Of a stretch of DNA of 64,000 nt, positions 36,003 to 44,620 are shown piece by piece; position 1 is the stretch's first letter, and each line of letters starts with the position of its first letter. Where the stretch lies: the NCBI RefSeq assembly GCF_001428245.1, contig NZ_LMRV01000035.1:1-64000 (forward strand), given 5' to 3'. The translations under genes were made by a program, and so were the position numbers. The notes beneath the pieces are model-generated. The model did not search any database and was not told where the DNA came from. It saw only the letters and a list, made by a program, of their open reading frames with translations. Origin of the DNA: Paenibacillus sp. Soil522. GTDB taxonomy: Bacteria > Bacillota > Bacilli > Paenibacillales > Paenibacillaceae.

Positions 36003-36110
36003 TCAAGGCAGATCACCATCTTGATCATTACTTTCCGTAATTTCGTCCGCAAGTTCTTTAATTCTGGTATAGCATTTCCCATTGCCACTGAATACCCAAA
36101 GCCACTCAAA
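36003..36110 (-). pseudogene. HAD-family (Cof-type) hydrolase, frameshifted C-terminal remnant
   Basis: The minus strand reads SGFGYSVAMGNAIPELK in one frame and KELADEITESNDQDG in the next. Together they give the conserved Cof-type C-terminus (VAMGNAIPELKELADxITESNDxDG). One base is missing in the A-run of TTAAAG. The upstream catalytic domain is absent. Confidence 0.6.
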
Positions 36111-36220
36111 AGAGGGAATTGCCGGTCTTTGTTTTGTCTATATAGAGGACTGTACGATGTACAGAGAAGCATACAAACGCACGCTCGGTACAGAACTTCT
36201 TGAAAGTACTTTCAGAGAGC

Positions 36221-36390
36221 GATTGTTGACTCCGTGTTGACTCTGAGCATAAAAAATACATCGCCCATGGCACGCGGCCCATACGGCGATGTATTCAAAT
36301 TTTACATACTGTTATACACCTTTCGGCATTTACTCGTCTCCGGTGGCAATTGGGTTAGAGGAGTTAGAACTCCAATCGCTCCAGCTGTCG
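36221..36390 (-). repeat. 170-base direct repeat of the sulfurtransferase 3' end, left copy
   Basis: This stretch aligns with 38384-38553 at roughly three quarters identity (visual estimate): the TTGACTCC-GTGTTGACTC block, a stem of AATACATCGC...GCGATGTATT, CATACTG-TATACACCTTTC, then the gene's last codons. In this copy the minus strand reads SWSDWSSNSSNPIATGDE-stop (36330-36386) with an in-frame stop just before, so only the tail of the gene remains. The RCC1 gene lies between the copies. Confidence 0.75.
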
Positions 36391-36429
36391 TTTTGTCAAA
36401 CGGAAGTATTATTGTGGGAACGGGACGCT

Positions 36430-38154
36430 TTATGCCTCCTGGACCCTCACACGTACAGGCTTCTTCATTGACATAAAAGCGTTAGTACCAACCATCCACA
36501 CAATTCCAGATTCATCTATTGCGTATATTTCAGATGACGTTGAGACAATATCTAGAATTCGAATATGCTCCATATGCCATTCGGGTATGTAGTCTAATTC
36601 CGTTTCTTTCATATGAAGTCTACTCTTTTGAAGCAATTCTATTGCCGCTTTATCACCAGTAATGGTTCTACTTCCTTCTCCAAGCCGATAAAGAGGAGAA
36701 GCATGCTTCTTGGTATAATATCCATCTTCCCCTGGCTGGTCGTGATCGACAAAAAAGCTGCATAATTCTCCGGTTTGATACAGAACGAAGATTCTGTATG
36801 TCGTTTTAACCACTTTCTTTACTTTCTCGAGCAATTTGGCCGGAGCATATCTTTCCTCGTAGTAACTGTCACTAATGTGAGCGCTCGAACTCCCCCATGC
36901 ATATAAGTCCCCATTTTCCGTTACGGCATATACGAAATGATGAGCCTGTATCGCTTGAACGACTTGTTTGAATTCTTTTCGGGGCACTTGATTCGATAAG
37001 CCACGTTTGTGCTCATTACGCCATATGTAAAGATCTCCGTTATCGGTAATGGCATGAACAGAATATCCGTCGCTATCAACGGTTTTCACATTCGTTAAAA
37101 TGCAATCGCTTCTACCATCCGTCATTTTGCCTAGTTGACCGTATGCATTTTGCCCGAAGCCGAAAAGTTCTCCTGTAATTGAAATAGCAAATGCATCATA
37201 CTCCGTTACATGAATGCTTCTAACCTCATCGCGAAGAAATACAAAATCGCTACTATTCCACGTTCTGCCATAACTATACATCTTTCCAGAATTCAGCAAG
37301 AAATAGGCGTCTCGCGCTCTCACACCCATTTCCTTTATATCGTGTAAGGGCATTATCTTTGGCATTGATGTTCCATGCGGTGAATGCTCACCCCAGCCTA
37401 TTAAATCCCCTTTGTCATTGATAGCATACGCCGAGTAGCTGCCCATTGTAACTTCTACGATGTGTTCCAAAATTTTTTCTGGCTTGGTTCTATTTTTAAT
37501 AGATCCATCACCCAGAACACCGTAGCTTTTAGACCCCCAAGTGTAAAGCTCCTTGTCTGTTGTCACCATTGCCATCGTTTGGGAGCCCGGTCGCAGAAAA
37601 CTAGCTTCGTATTTCTTTTCTTTGTTTTTCCCTTTAGGTTGTGTTAAAGGATTTGTATTCCAAGGTGTCTTGGGCGCTGCCAATTTTTTCACTATCGTCT
37701 CCGTTCTGAAAGGAAGGTTAAATTGAAATTGCAGATAATCGCAAAGCTCCCAAAGATCGAGTTCTTTGCATACCCAGTCCAACTCTTTGTTGTTCATGCT
37801 TATGTTTAAAACTTCATGTATTTTCTCAACTTGAAGTCGTTTTTTTCTTAATCCATACTCCTCTAATGCTGCACCTTGAATTAATGAAGTGATTCTTTTG
37901 CCTGCTTGCATCAAATGTATTTCCAAAACTTCATCGTCGAAATACTCAACGCTCAAAACGGGAAATTGAATTTTCTTCGAAAGCTTTGCGGCCGCTGGGA
38001 ACGTAGATCCCCATTGTAGTGACTCACCATAAATGCTAATCCACCCGGGGGAGGATGTAGTAATTTGAAGCTCTTTGAGGATAATTTTCAACATGGAGAT
38101 TGCCTCTACGTCTTCTTCTGTAAGAATGTGAATGCTTCCGAATTTGGCTCCCAT
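36430..38154 (-). CDS. RCC1-repeat beta-propeller protein
   Basis: 574 residues, no signal peptide. Residues 1-185 form an unrecognised alpha/beta N-terminal domain (MGAKFGSIHILTEEDVEAIS). From about 190 there are seven to eight RCC1-like repeats: YTWGSKSYGVLGDGS, YAINDKGDLIGWGEH, FAISITGELFGFGQNAYGQL, HAITDNGDLYIWRNEHKRGL, YAVTENGDLYAWGSSSAHIS and YAIDESGIVWMVG. RCC1 propellers mediate protein-protein contacts; in bacteria their roles are mostly unknown. The gene is bracketed by direct repeats derived from the neighbouring sulfurtransferase and may be a laterally acquired cargo gene. The ATG at 38154 is preceded by GGGGAGGGTG. Confidence 0.75.
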   Translation of the reverse strand: MGAKFGSIHILTEEDVEAISMLKIILKELQITTSSPGWISIYGESLQWGSTFPAAAKLSKKIQFPVLSVEYFDDEVLEIHLMQAGKRITSLIQGAALEEYGLRKKRLQVEKIHEVLNISMNNKELDWVCKELDLWELCDYLQFQFNLPFRTETIVKKLAAPKTPWNTNPLTQPKGKNKEKKYEASFLRPGSQTMAMVTTDKELYTWGSKSYGVLGDGSIKNRTKPEKILEHIVEVTMGSYSAYAINDKGDLIGWGEHSPHGTSMPKIMPLHDIKEMGVRARDAYFLLNSGKMYSYGRTWNSSDFVFLRDEVRSIHVTEYDAFAISITGELFGFGQNAYGQLGKMTDGRSDCILTNVKTVDSDGYSVHAITDNGDLYIWRNEHKRGLSNQVPRKEFKQVVQAIQAHHFVYAVTENGDLYAWGSSSAHISDSYYEERYAPAKLLEKVKKVVKTTYRIFVLYQTGELCSFFVDHDQPGEDGYYTKKHASPLYRLGEGSRTITGDKAAIELLQKSRLHMKETELDYIPEWHMEHIRILDIVSTSSEIYAIDESGIVWMVGTNAFMSMKKPVRVRVQEA

Positions 38155-38291
38155 CTATTAACACCCTCCCCTTGTCCAAAGATTGATATGAATTAATCTT
38201 GTTGACTCCTTGTCGATTTAACTCACAACATACTTAATATGTTGACTTCACCAGCTAAACGATTAGTCTTAAGTAATATTTACTAATAATA

Positions 38292-38314
38292 AAGGCCGGA
38301 GGAGTTCCGGCCTT
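38292..38314 (-). terminator. Hairpin terminator upstream of the RCC1 gene
   Basis: AAGGCCGG and CCGGCCTT pair around AGGAGTT. On the minus strand TTTATTATT follows, so it can end transcripts coming from the sulfurtransferase before they enter the RCC1 gene. Confidence 0.65.
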
Positions 38315-38383
38315 CTTTGTGTTGCATTAAAAGGTTTCAAGCGGATATTCGATATTACCTTCTTCGAACGTATTTTCAGTAAT

Positions 38384-38553
38384 TGATTGTTGACTCCATG
38401 TTGACTCCGAGCATGAATAAATACATCGCCGGGGCGCATGAGCCGCATTGCGATGTATTCATCATAAGCATACTGCTATACACCTTTCATTTCTTACTCT
38501 TCCCCCGTCGCAACAGGATTCCCCTCAACAGAACTCCAATCACTCCAACTCCC
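38384..38553 (-). repeat. 170-base direct repeat of the sulfurtransferase 3' end, right copy
   Basis: This copy includes the true 3' end of the intact sulfurtransferase gene (stop at 38494) and its terminator hairpin AATACATCGC...GCGATGTATT (38432-38460). It aligns with 36221-36390. Confidence 0.75.
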
Positions 38554-39342
38554 CGCATAAAGCTTCACATTACGGAACCCCGCCTCCTGCAAAGCGAAAA
38601 CGTTCGGCGTTGCCGTTACGCCTGATCCGCAGTAGACGATGATTTCGTCGTCCTGCGACAAGCCTGCGAAGCGCTCGGCCTGCTCCTCCGGTGATTTCCA
38701 GGTGCCGTCGGGGCGTTTGCCTTCGTTCCAGAAACGGTTGATGGCGCCTGGAATATGACCGGCTTTAGGATCGAGCGGCTCGACCTCACCGCGATAGCGG
38801 GGGGCTTCGCGGGAATCGATCAGCACGATGCCGGATTTGCCCATTCTTGCTTTTACATCCTCTTGACTTACCAGCAGCTCATCCCGAACGACTGGTGTGA
38901 ATGTTACTCCCTCTGCTGGAGCCGGCACTTCTGTGCTGACCGGATGTCCAGCCGCTTGCCAGCCTGCGAACCCGCCTTCTAATAGATAGACTTGTCCATC
39001 ATGGCCCAGCCATTGCAGCAGCCAGCGCAGACGGGAGGCCATGGCGCCGCCTTGATCGTCATAGGCGATAACCGTCGTATTGCTGCCGATACCGATACGT
39101 CCAAGCACTGCCGCCAGCGCCTCCGGTTCCGGAAGCGGATGGCGGCCGCCTTCTCCGTTCGGGCGCTTCGGCCCGGAAAGGTCGCGGCTTAAATCTAAAT
39201 AATAAGCCCCTGGAATATGCGCCTCCGCATACGCCCTTCTGCCCGCTTCCGTATCGTTCAGTGCATAACGCGTATCAACGATAACCGTGCCTTCCTCACC
39301 CAAACGTTCAAGCACCCAAGCCGCTTTTTGATAATAGGTCAT
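38494..39342 (-). CDS. Sulfurtransferase (two rhodanese domains, 3-mercaptopyruvate type)
   Basis: 282 residues with two rhodanese domains. The N-terminal one (VIVDTRYALNDTEAGRRAYA, HIPGAYYLDLSRDLSGPKRP) is inactive. The C-terminal one carries the active-site loop YCGSGVTATPN with catalytic Cys; CGSGVTA is characteristic of 3-mercaptopyruvate sulfurtransferases. It should move sulfane sulfur to thiols or cyanide in the cytoplasm. Start ATG at 39342 with AAGGAGC upstream. Copies of its 3' end occur at 36221-36390, 30788-30870 and 25993-26036. Confidence 0.85.
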   Translation of the reverse strand: MTYYQKAAWVLERLGEEGTVIVDTRYALNDTEAGRRAYAEAHIPGAYYLDLSRDLSGPKRPNGEGGRHPLPEPEALAAVLGRIGIGSNTTVIAYDDQGGAMASRLRWLLQWLGHDGQVYLLEGGFAGWQAAGHPVSTEVPAPAEGVTFTPVVRDELLVSQEDVKARMGKSGIVLIDSREAPRYRGEVEPLDPKAGHIPGAINRFWNEGKRPDGTWKSPEEQAERFAGLSQDDEIIVYCGSGVTATPNVFALQEAGFRNVKLYAGSWSDWSSVEGNPVATGEE

Positions 39343-39387
39343 TCTGCTTAGCTCCTTATGTCTATGATTTCTTCTTTGATCGTTTTC

Positions 39388-40254
39388 TTATTGATCGCTT
39401 TCTAACTGACGCTGCAGCAGCGGCGCAAAGAAAGCGCCCGTTATCGCTATCGCCCGCTCCAAATCATCCGTCGTCCCTGCAAAAGGATGCACGATGCCGA
39501 ATGTATGGGTCGCCCCTTCCAGCGTTGCAAAACGATGATGGGGCGCAGCCTTCCGCAAGATGCGGTAGCCTGCAAGCAAGCGTTCTGAATCCTGCGAGCC
39601 TTGAATGAACAGCACAGGTGTCTGCAGCGATGCCGCCCTAGCCGGGATATCGAAGCGCTCGCGGTTGCGGTCCAGATCTTCAAAAAATACAGCGTTAATC
39701 GGCATTTGCTGCTTCGTCCTTGCATTAGCTACATAGCCTACTCCGTCACGCAGTACCTGCTCGCGAAATTCCTCACCGAACAGGTTGCCGTCCGCAATCC
39801 CGTTCCAAGCCACAACGCCGCGTATTTCGGAATGCTCCGCTGCGAACAGCACACTGTTCCCGCCTCCGCGGCTATGCCCAACCAGAAAAATTTGCCCGGT
39901 ATCCAGCTGCTCCGCCAGCGGCAGCCTGCCTTCCAGCACCACTGTAAGAACGGCCGACAAATCCTTCTGCTCCTGCGAGTAAGTATTCAACCCGAATTTA
40001 TCCAGCTCGTCGAAATCCTGTTCATAGACACCGTTATGCGAGAAGTTAAACGTAATGACTGCGTAATGCTGACTTGCAAACCGCTCGGAAGCATAAGGGA
40101 AAAATCCCCAATCCTTGAAGCCCTTGAAGCCATGCGCAAAAAGGAGGACCGGCTTGCGTCCTCCTTCCTCCTGCACCCGTATGTCGCCTCTAATAAACAC
40201 TCCCGGTTCCAGCTCCAACGTAAACGTCTCATGCAGCAATTTCGCATTCTCCAC
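39388..40254 (-). CDS. Alpha/beta hydrolase (dienelactone-hydrolase/acyl-esterase type)
   Basis: About 288 residues, cytoplasmic. Alpha/beta hydrolase fold: PVLLFAHGFKGFKDWGFFPY (oxyanion region), nucleophile elbow VGHSRGGGNSVLFAA, VLFIQGSQDSERL (acid-loop region) and the His in LEGATHTFGIVHPF. The substrate is probably a small ester, but is unknown. GTG at 40254 is preferred because GGGGAGGG lies eight bases upstream; the frame is open to 40272. It lies 45 bases downstream of the sulfurtransferase... on the same strand, the sulfurtransferase start being about 45 bases after this stop, so the two may be co-transcribed. Confidence 0.75.
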   Translation of the reverse strand: MENAKLLHETFTLELEPGVFIRGDIRVQEEGGRKPVLLFAHGFKGFKDWGFFPYASERFASQHYAVITFNFSHNGVYEQDFDELDKFGLNTYSQEQKDLSAVLTVVLEGRLPLAEQLDTGQIFLVGHSRGGGNSVLFAAEHSEIRGVVAWNGIADGNLFGEEFREQVLRDGVGYVANARTKQQMPINAVFFEDLDRNRERFDIPARAASLQTPVLFIQGSQDSERLLAGYRILRKAAPHHRFATLEGATHTFGIVHPFAGTTDDLERAIAITGAFFAPLLQRQLESDQ

Positions 40255-40386
40255 TAACAGCACCCTCCCCATAGCTATTTTTCATAAAATATGGTCGATT
40301 GGCTCTGACTGTATCGTTGTCTAGTCATCATATCACTAAAACTCTGTATGGAGTTGGGACTTTATGTTGATTTTTTAAGAAGCAAG

Positions 40387-41622
40387 CTACACCCACGCAT
40401 CGTTCGCGTAACCGCGAGCCTCCCAATAACCCACATGCTCACCTTCAATCAGCTCGATTCGGTTCAGCCATTTCACCGATTTGTAGGCGTACATTTTCGG
40501 CACGATCAGACGGACCGGACCGCCGAGATCGCTCGGAATCGGCTTGCCGTCATGCATGACCGCTACCATGACGTCGTCCATGTCGGCTTGCTCAAGCGTT
40601 AATGTATCGGTATACACTCCATCACCCGAATACAGCTTCACTGTTTGAGCGCCGGGGTTCACGCCCGCCATCTTCAGCAGCTCTTTGAGCTTAATGCCCT
40701 CCCATGTGTTTTTATACACCGACCAGCCGGTCACGCAGTGAAAATCGCTGACCTGCACCGTTCGCTTCAGCGCTACAAACTGCTTCCAATCCCATTTAAA
40801 CGACTTTTCAACTAGCCCGTCGATCGTAAATGACCAGTCCGCATTTGTAAAAGAAGGGATCGGCGTTACCGTGTATACGCGGAATTTTCCGATCGCGCCT
40901 CCCCCCATCGGCGGGGCGGACGCCGGCAGCGGCTGCGGTGCAGGCAGCAGCATATTCGTATCCTTTTCGATCAGCTTATCAATCGTATCGCTGCCGCCAA
41001 CGCTGCCAAGCGAGGTGCCCAGCCATTTTAGAAAAGACGGCCCCATCGTAACAGCGAGCCCGATGCCGATCGCACCGCGAATGAACGCTTTTCGCGTATA
41101 GACAGGCTGCGGCGCCGCAGGATGTATGCCATCAAGCTCGCGCTCGTTTTTGACGGTACGGCGATTCGGCTCCTTCAGCCATTTGGCACGCGTAATTGAA
41201 TGGTAAATGATATAAGGAAGACCGATCCACGTCAGTAAATCATGCACGACCAGCGCAGTGTTCGATACGCTTGGACCGACCGCTCTGAACTGCCATAGCA
41301 GCACGCCGGAACCGAACCAGCCAAGCAATAAACCAAGCACTACAAGCACATTAAACCGCTGCCACGGCTTTTGCTTCAGTTGCTTCCAATGCTTGCCCGC
41401 AAGCAGTAGATAATAGATGACCGGCAAAATGGACGCAATCCCGACGACGATATGGGCCCACTTGATCCATACCCGGCCCTCCTCGAGAAAGCCGCGCCAA
41501 AAGCCGCCAATGAGTATAAGCCCGGTCAATGCCAAAATAACGACAATCCAGCCGTTCCAAGCATGCAGCGAAACGAGCTTTTTCCCATAGCCCTTGCGAA
41601 GCCGCTCCATTAGTCCGCTCAT
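40387..41622 (-). CDS. Membrane-anchored molybdopterin-dependent oxidoreductase
   Basis: 411 residues. The N-terminal half has four membrane helices like a small cytochrome b561-type domain (HAWNGWIVVILALTGLILIG, WAHIVVGIASILPVIYYLLL, FNVLVVLGLLLGWFGSGVLL) with candidate haem-ligand His. The C-terminal half is a sulfite-oxidase/YedY-like molybdopterin domain with the molybdenum-ligand Cys in DFHCVTGWSVYKNTWEGI and GGPVRLIVPKMYAYKSVKW. It may be a fusion of the YedYZ type, reducing or oxidising a small molecule at the membrane; the substrate is unknown. It follows a two-component system in the same direction (23 bases after the kinase stop), which probably controls it. Confidence 0.8.
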   Translation of the reverse strand: MSGLMERLRKGYGKKLVSLHAWNGWIVVILALTGLILIGGFWRGFLEEGRVWIKWAHIVVGIASILPVIYYLLLAGKHWKQLKQKPWQRFNVLVVLGLLLGWFGSGVLLWQFRAVGPSVSNTALVVHDLLTWIGLPYIIYHSITRAKWLKEPNRRTVKNERELDGIHPAAPQPVYTRKAFIRGAIGIGLAVTMGPSFLKWLGTSLGSVGGSDTIDKLIEKDTNMLLPAPQPLPASAPPMGGGAIGKFRVYTVTPIPSFTNADWSFTIDGLVEKSFKWDWKQFVALKRTVQVSDFHCVTGWSVYKNTWEGIKLKELLKMAGVNPGAQTVKLYSGDGVYTDTLTLEQADMDDVMVAVMHDGKPIPSDLGGPVRLIVPKMYAYKSVKWLNRIELIEGEHVGYWEARGYANDAWV

Positions 41623-41645
41623 TTACAAAGCCTCCTCCTTCTCCC

Positions 41646-42728
41646 TTATGTTTTTGCCAAATGACCCATGCTTGCACCTTCAGGCGCCTCCTGCACCGTA
41701 AACCAGAAAGCGCTCCCCTGACGACCTGACTGCTGGACGCCAATCGTTCCCCCGTACTGCTCGACCAAGAGCTTGGCAATGGACAGTCCCAGACCAGCGC
41801 CTCCGCTCTCCCGGCTTCGTGAACGGTCCGAACGGTAAAACCGCTCAAATATCCGCTCTCTTTCCTCAACCGGCACGCCTTCCCCTTCATCGGAGACGGT
41901 AAAGCGTATCCACTTTTCCGGCTGTCCGTTCATTTCTTCCGCTTCTATTACTATCAACCCGCCCTGCGGCGAATGCCGCACCGCATTTTCAAGTAAATTT
42001 TGCAATACCCTTTGCAAATGCCGCGGCTGCATCGTTAAGCGCAGCGGACGCTCCGGCAGCTTCACTCTAAGCTGCAGGGACCCCGATTCGAACGGCTTCG
42101 TAAACCGCGGCAAAAGCTCGACAAGCACGTCCTCCGCAATCGCCGGCCTAAGCTCCTCCGGCTCCCGCTTCTCCGCATCCAGCGTCGACAATTCAAACAA
42201 ATCCTGAATCAGCTCGCCAAGCCGGATCGTTTCGCTGCGTATCGTCCCCAAGTAGCGCTTGAAGGTTTCCTCATCCTGAATGAGGCCATCCTCCAATGCC
42301 TCTACATACGACTGTACCGAAGCGAGCGGCGTTCGAAGATCATGCGCCATATTCGCAACAAGCTCGCGCTGCGCCGATTCCGCCGCCTTCACCTGCCGGA
42401 AGCTTTCCTCCAGGCTGATCCCCATATGATTGAATTGATCCGCAAGCTGCTTGAACTCCTTCAAACCGGTATGCGCCACACGCGCTTCGAGATCGCCTGC
42501 CGCAATTCGTCCCGCTCCTTCTCCAATACGCCGAACTGATCCCTCGAGCGGCCGCACCAGCATGAAATGAAGCAGACCCGACACGATGCCCGCAGCAACG
42601 GTTGCCAGTGTCAGCCAAATGAACTGTTCTTTGTTTAAGAGCATATAGCGGTAAAACGCCAGCAGCAAAATAATAATAAACGCGATACTGATCGTATTGG
42701 CCAGCAGCAAATAGGTGCGGAGCTTCAT
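41646..42728 (-). CDS. Two-component sensor histidine kinase
   Basis: 360 residues: two membrane helices close together (LLANTISIAFIIILLLAFYR and WLTLATVAAGIVSGLLHFML) with almost no extracellular loop, HAMP (about 60-115), HisKA with H-box ANMAHDLRTPLASVQSYVEA, and HATPase (LLENAVRHSP; GAGLGLSIAKLLVEQYGG). The short sensor suggests it reads a signal within the membrane or from a partner. The ATG overlaps the regulator's stop by four bases. Likely target: the downstream oxidoreductase gene. Confidence 0.88.
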   Translation of the reverse strand: MKLRTYLLLANTISIAFIIILLLAFYRYMLLNKEQFIWLTLATVAAGIVSGLLHFMLVRPLEGSVRRIGEGAGRIAAGDLEARVAHTGLKEFKQLADQFNHMGISLEESFRQVKAAESAQRELVANMAHDLRTPLASVQSYVEALEDGLIQDEETFKRYLGTIRSETIRLGELIQDLFELSTLDAEKREPEELRPAIAEDVLVELLPRFTKPFESGSLQLRVKLPERPLRLTMQPRHLQRVLQNLLENAVRHSPQGGLIVIEAEEMNGQPEKWIRFTVSDEGEGVPVEERERIFERFYRSDRSRSRESGGAGLGLSIAKLLVEQYGGTIGVQQSGRQGSAFWFTVQEAPEGASMGHLAKT

Positions 42729-43471
42729 ATGGTTGCCCCTTTGCCATCCAGCTTATAGCCGATCCCCCACACCGTTTTGATCCAGCCCGGGTCGGACGGA
42801 TTGTCCTCGATCTTCTCCCGCAAACGGCGAATATGAACCGTCACGGTCGTCGTATCGCCGTCATAAGCAACATCCCAAATCTGGTTAAGCAGCTGGCTGC
42901 GCGAGAACACCTTTCCCGGGTAAAGGGCCAGCAAATGCAGCAAATCGAATTCTTTGGCCGTCAGATCCGCCTCCGCGCCCTTAACGGTAACCCTTCTCTC
43001 CTGCGGAAAAATTGCTAATCCGTCAAAATAAAGCGACTGCCCCGTCTCCCCGCTGCCGCTGCCTGTCTCCAACTTCCGCTGCTCCTTCGCTATGCTGCCC
43101 GCTTGCGTACCCGTTCTTCTCAAAATATTTTTAATCCGCAATACGAGCTCCCGCGGGCTGAACGGCTTCGTCATATAATCGTCGGCGCCCATCGTTAAGC
43201 CCAGCAGCCGGTCGGCCTCTTCGCCCCGCGCCGTAAGCATAATAATCGGAGTCTCCTCCTCTTGCCGAATGAGGTCGCATACCTCGATCCCGCCCAGCTT
43301 CGGCATCATTAAGTCGAGCACCAGCAAATCCGGCTGATGCTCTCTCCATAGCTGAACCGCTTCCTCTCCGTCCGCCGCAACCCACACGGTCCAGCCTTCA
43401 CGCTCCAAATAACGGCGGCATACATCCGTTATATTCCGTTCGTCATCGGCTACTATTATTTTGGCGCTCAA
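42725..43471 (-). CDS. OmpR/PhoB-family response regulator
   Basis: 248 residues. Receiver domain (IIVADDERNITDVCRRYLER; phospho-acceptor Asp in LLVLDLMMPKLGG; Lys in YMTKPFSPRELVLRI), a linker rich in Gly/Ser/Glu, and a winged helix DNA-binding domain (LTAKEFDLLHLLALYPGKVF, DTTTVTVHIRRLREKIEDNP). Partner of the overlapping kinase. GAGGAGGGG lies before the ATG at 43471. Confidence 0.9.
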   Translation of the reverse strand: MSAKIIVADDERNITDVCRRYLEREGWTVWVAADGEEAVQLWREHQPDLLVLDLMMPKLGGIEVCDLIRQEEETPIIMLTARGEEADRLLGLTMGADDYMTKPFSPRELVLRIKNILRRTGTQAGSIAKEQRKLETGSGSGETGQSLYFDGLAIFPQERRVTVKGAEADLTAKEFDLLHLLALYPGKVFSRSQLLNQIWDVAYDGDTTTVTVHIRRLREKIEDNPSDPGWIKTVWGIGYKLDGKGATI

Positions 43472-44003
43472 CGCTGGCCCCTCCTCGTTTCATCCGCTTC
43501 TATCTTCTTCCTACATTATAACGCCGATAGGTCACAGATTCGACTCCAGCTGTCCTTATAGCCATAAATCCCCCGCCATGCAGCGGAGGGCGAGTATCAG
43601 GCTATTTATTGGAGCTTTAGACGATCGGCAAAGTTGCAAAAAGAAGTTTGTCGATTCATTCGATTCGTGTTATAAAGTATACCGGTAATATGTGTCGTTA
43701 TATCAGTAATTTTCGCTTTACTGACAGAAATAAAGGAAAAATTCGGCGTTATTCAGCTGTTTTGAATGGATAGGAGTCAGTTCAGTGTGAATAAGACCAA
43801 ATAATTCCGCTATTGCTTGATCCCTACCATGAGCAAAAAGAATAAGTCCACAAATTACCGCTATGCTGCATCGACTTACGCATCATGAATCCTTAATCGA
43901 CAATCTTCAAAATGCAACAGCGAGCAACAAGCATCCCATCGTGCCTGACCCAACAGACAGCCAAAAGCCCACACTTACTCAAACGCGCACAATTTCAAAC
44001 TAA
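43472..44003. other. Intergenic region with short degenerate repeats
   Basis: No gene recognised. Related short motifs recur: AAAATTCGGCGTTATT (about 43738), ATAATTCCGCTATTG (43801) and AAATTACCGCTATG (43853). They look like copies of an intergenic repeat of unknown role. The response-regulator promoter lies at the left end. Confidence 0.35.
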
Positions 44004-44426
44004 CTACATGTTCTCTTCCTTCATATCGTTGCTAGCCATGTCATCTGTTTTCATATCATCTGTTTTCATATTTTCTTCCATCTTACTGTCATCCTTCATA
44101 CTCTCGTCCTTCATACTCTCGTCCTTCATGCCGTCATCCTTCATACTCTCATCCTTCATACTCTCGTCCTTCATACCGTCATCCTTCATGCTCTCATCCT
44201 TCATGCCGTCATCCTTCATACCGTCATCCTTCATGCTCTCATTCTTCATGCCGTCATCCTTCATACTCTCATTGGTCATACTTTCCTTATTCTTCGCATC
44301 GTCACTCATTTTCTCGTTCATTTCCGTTTGCGAATTCCCTTTGTTCATGTCGTCCTCGTTTGCGTTGCACGCGCTTAGCGCCAGCATGCCTCCCAGCAAT
44401 AATGCGGCCCAAATTCCTTTTTTCAA
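44004..44426 (-). CDS. Lipoprotein with MKD(D/E)(G/S) pentapeptide repeats
   Basis: 140 residues. A lipoprotein signal peptide with lipobox LSAC (MKKGIWAALLLGGMLALSAC) is followed by a tail made almost only of Met, Lys, Asp, Glu, Ser and Gly. About 18 imperfect pentapeptides of the form MKDDG, MKDES or MKNES repeat in register, encoded by 15-base DNA repeats. After cleavage Cys20 should be lipidated and the tail displayed on the outer face of the membrane. Met plus acidic residues could bind metal (copper or calcium), but this is speculation. GAGGAG precedes the ATG. DNA repeats of this sort change length easily by slippage. Confidence 0.7.
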   Translation of the reverse strand: MKKGIWAALLLGGMLALSACNANEDDMNKGNSQTEMNEKMSDDAKNKESMTNESMKDDGMKNESMKDDGMKDDGMKDESMKDDGMKDESMKDESMKDDGMKDESMKDESMKDDSKMEENMKTDDMKTDDMASNDMKEENM

Positions 44427-44568
44427 AACAATCTCCTCCTCAGATATTCACAATGTTCTTTTACCTAAAAACGATAATAACGAACATTGCTAACCATCCA
44501 AGAACGATACACTTGCGAAAACATTAGAAAACCATTACGAAAATATTAAATCTGATAAAAATACAAAT

Positions 44569-44609
44569 AACCCGTAAGAGGGGCACTTAAAATGTCCTTC
44601 TTGCGGGTT
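44569..44609 (-). terminator. Terminator downstream of the levanase gene and GH42 remnant
   Basis: AACCCGTAAGA and TCTTGCGGGTT pair with one mismatch. On the minus strand the tract ATTTGTATTTTT follows. Confidence 0.65.
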
Positions 44610-44620
44610 ACGGTTTCTAT

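Noticed and set aside
44080..44290. Regular short repeats that could suggest a CRISPR array
   Set aside because: The 15-base units are codons of the MKDDG-type lipoprotein; there are no unique spacers and no cas genes.
43912..44493. 193-codon plus-strand frame rich in Ser-Ser-Phe
   Set aside because: It is the reverse-strand reading of the lipoprotein repeat.
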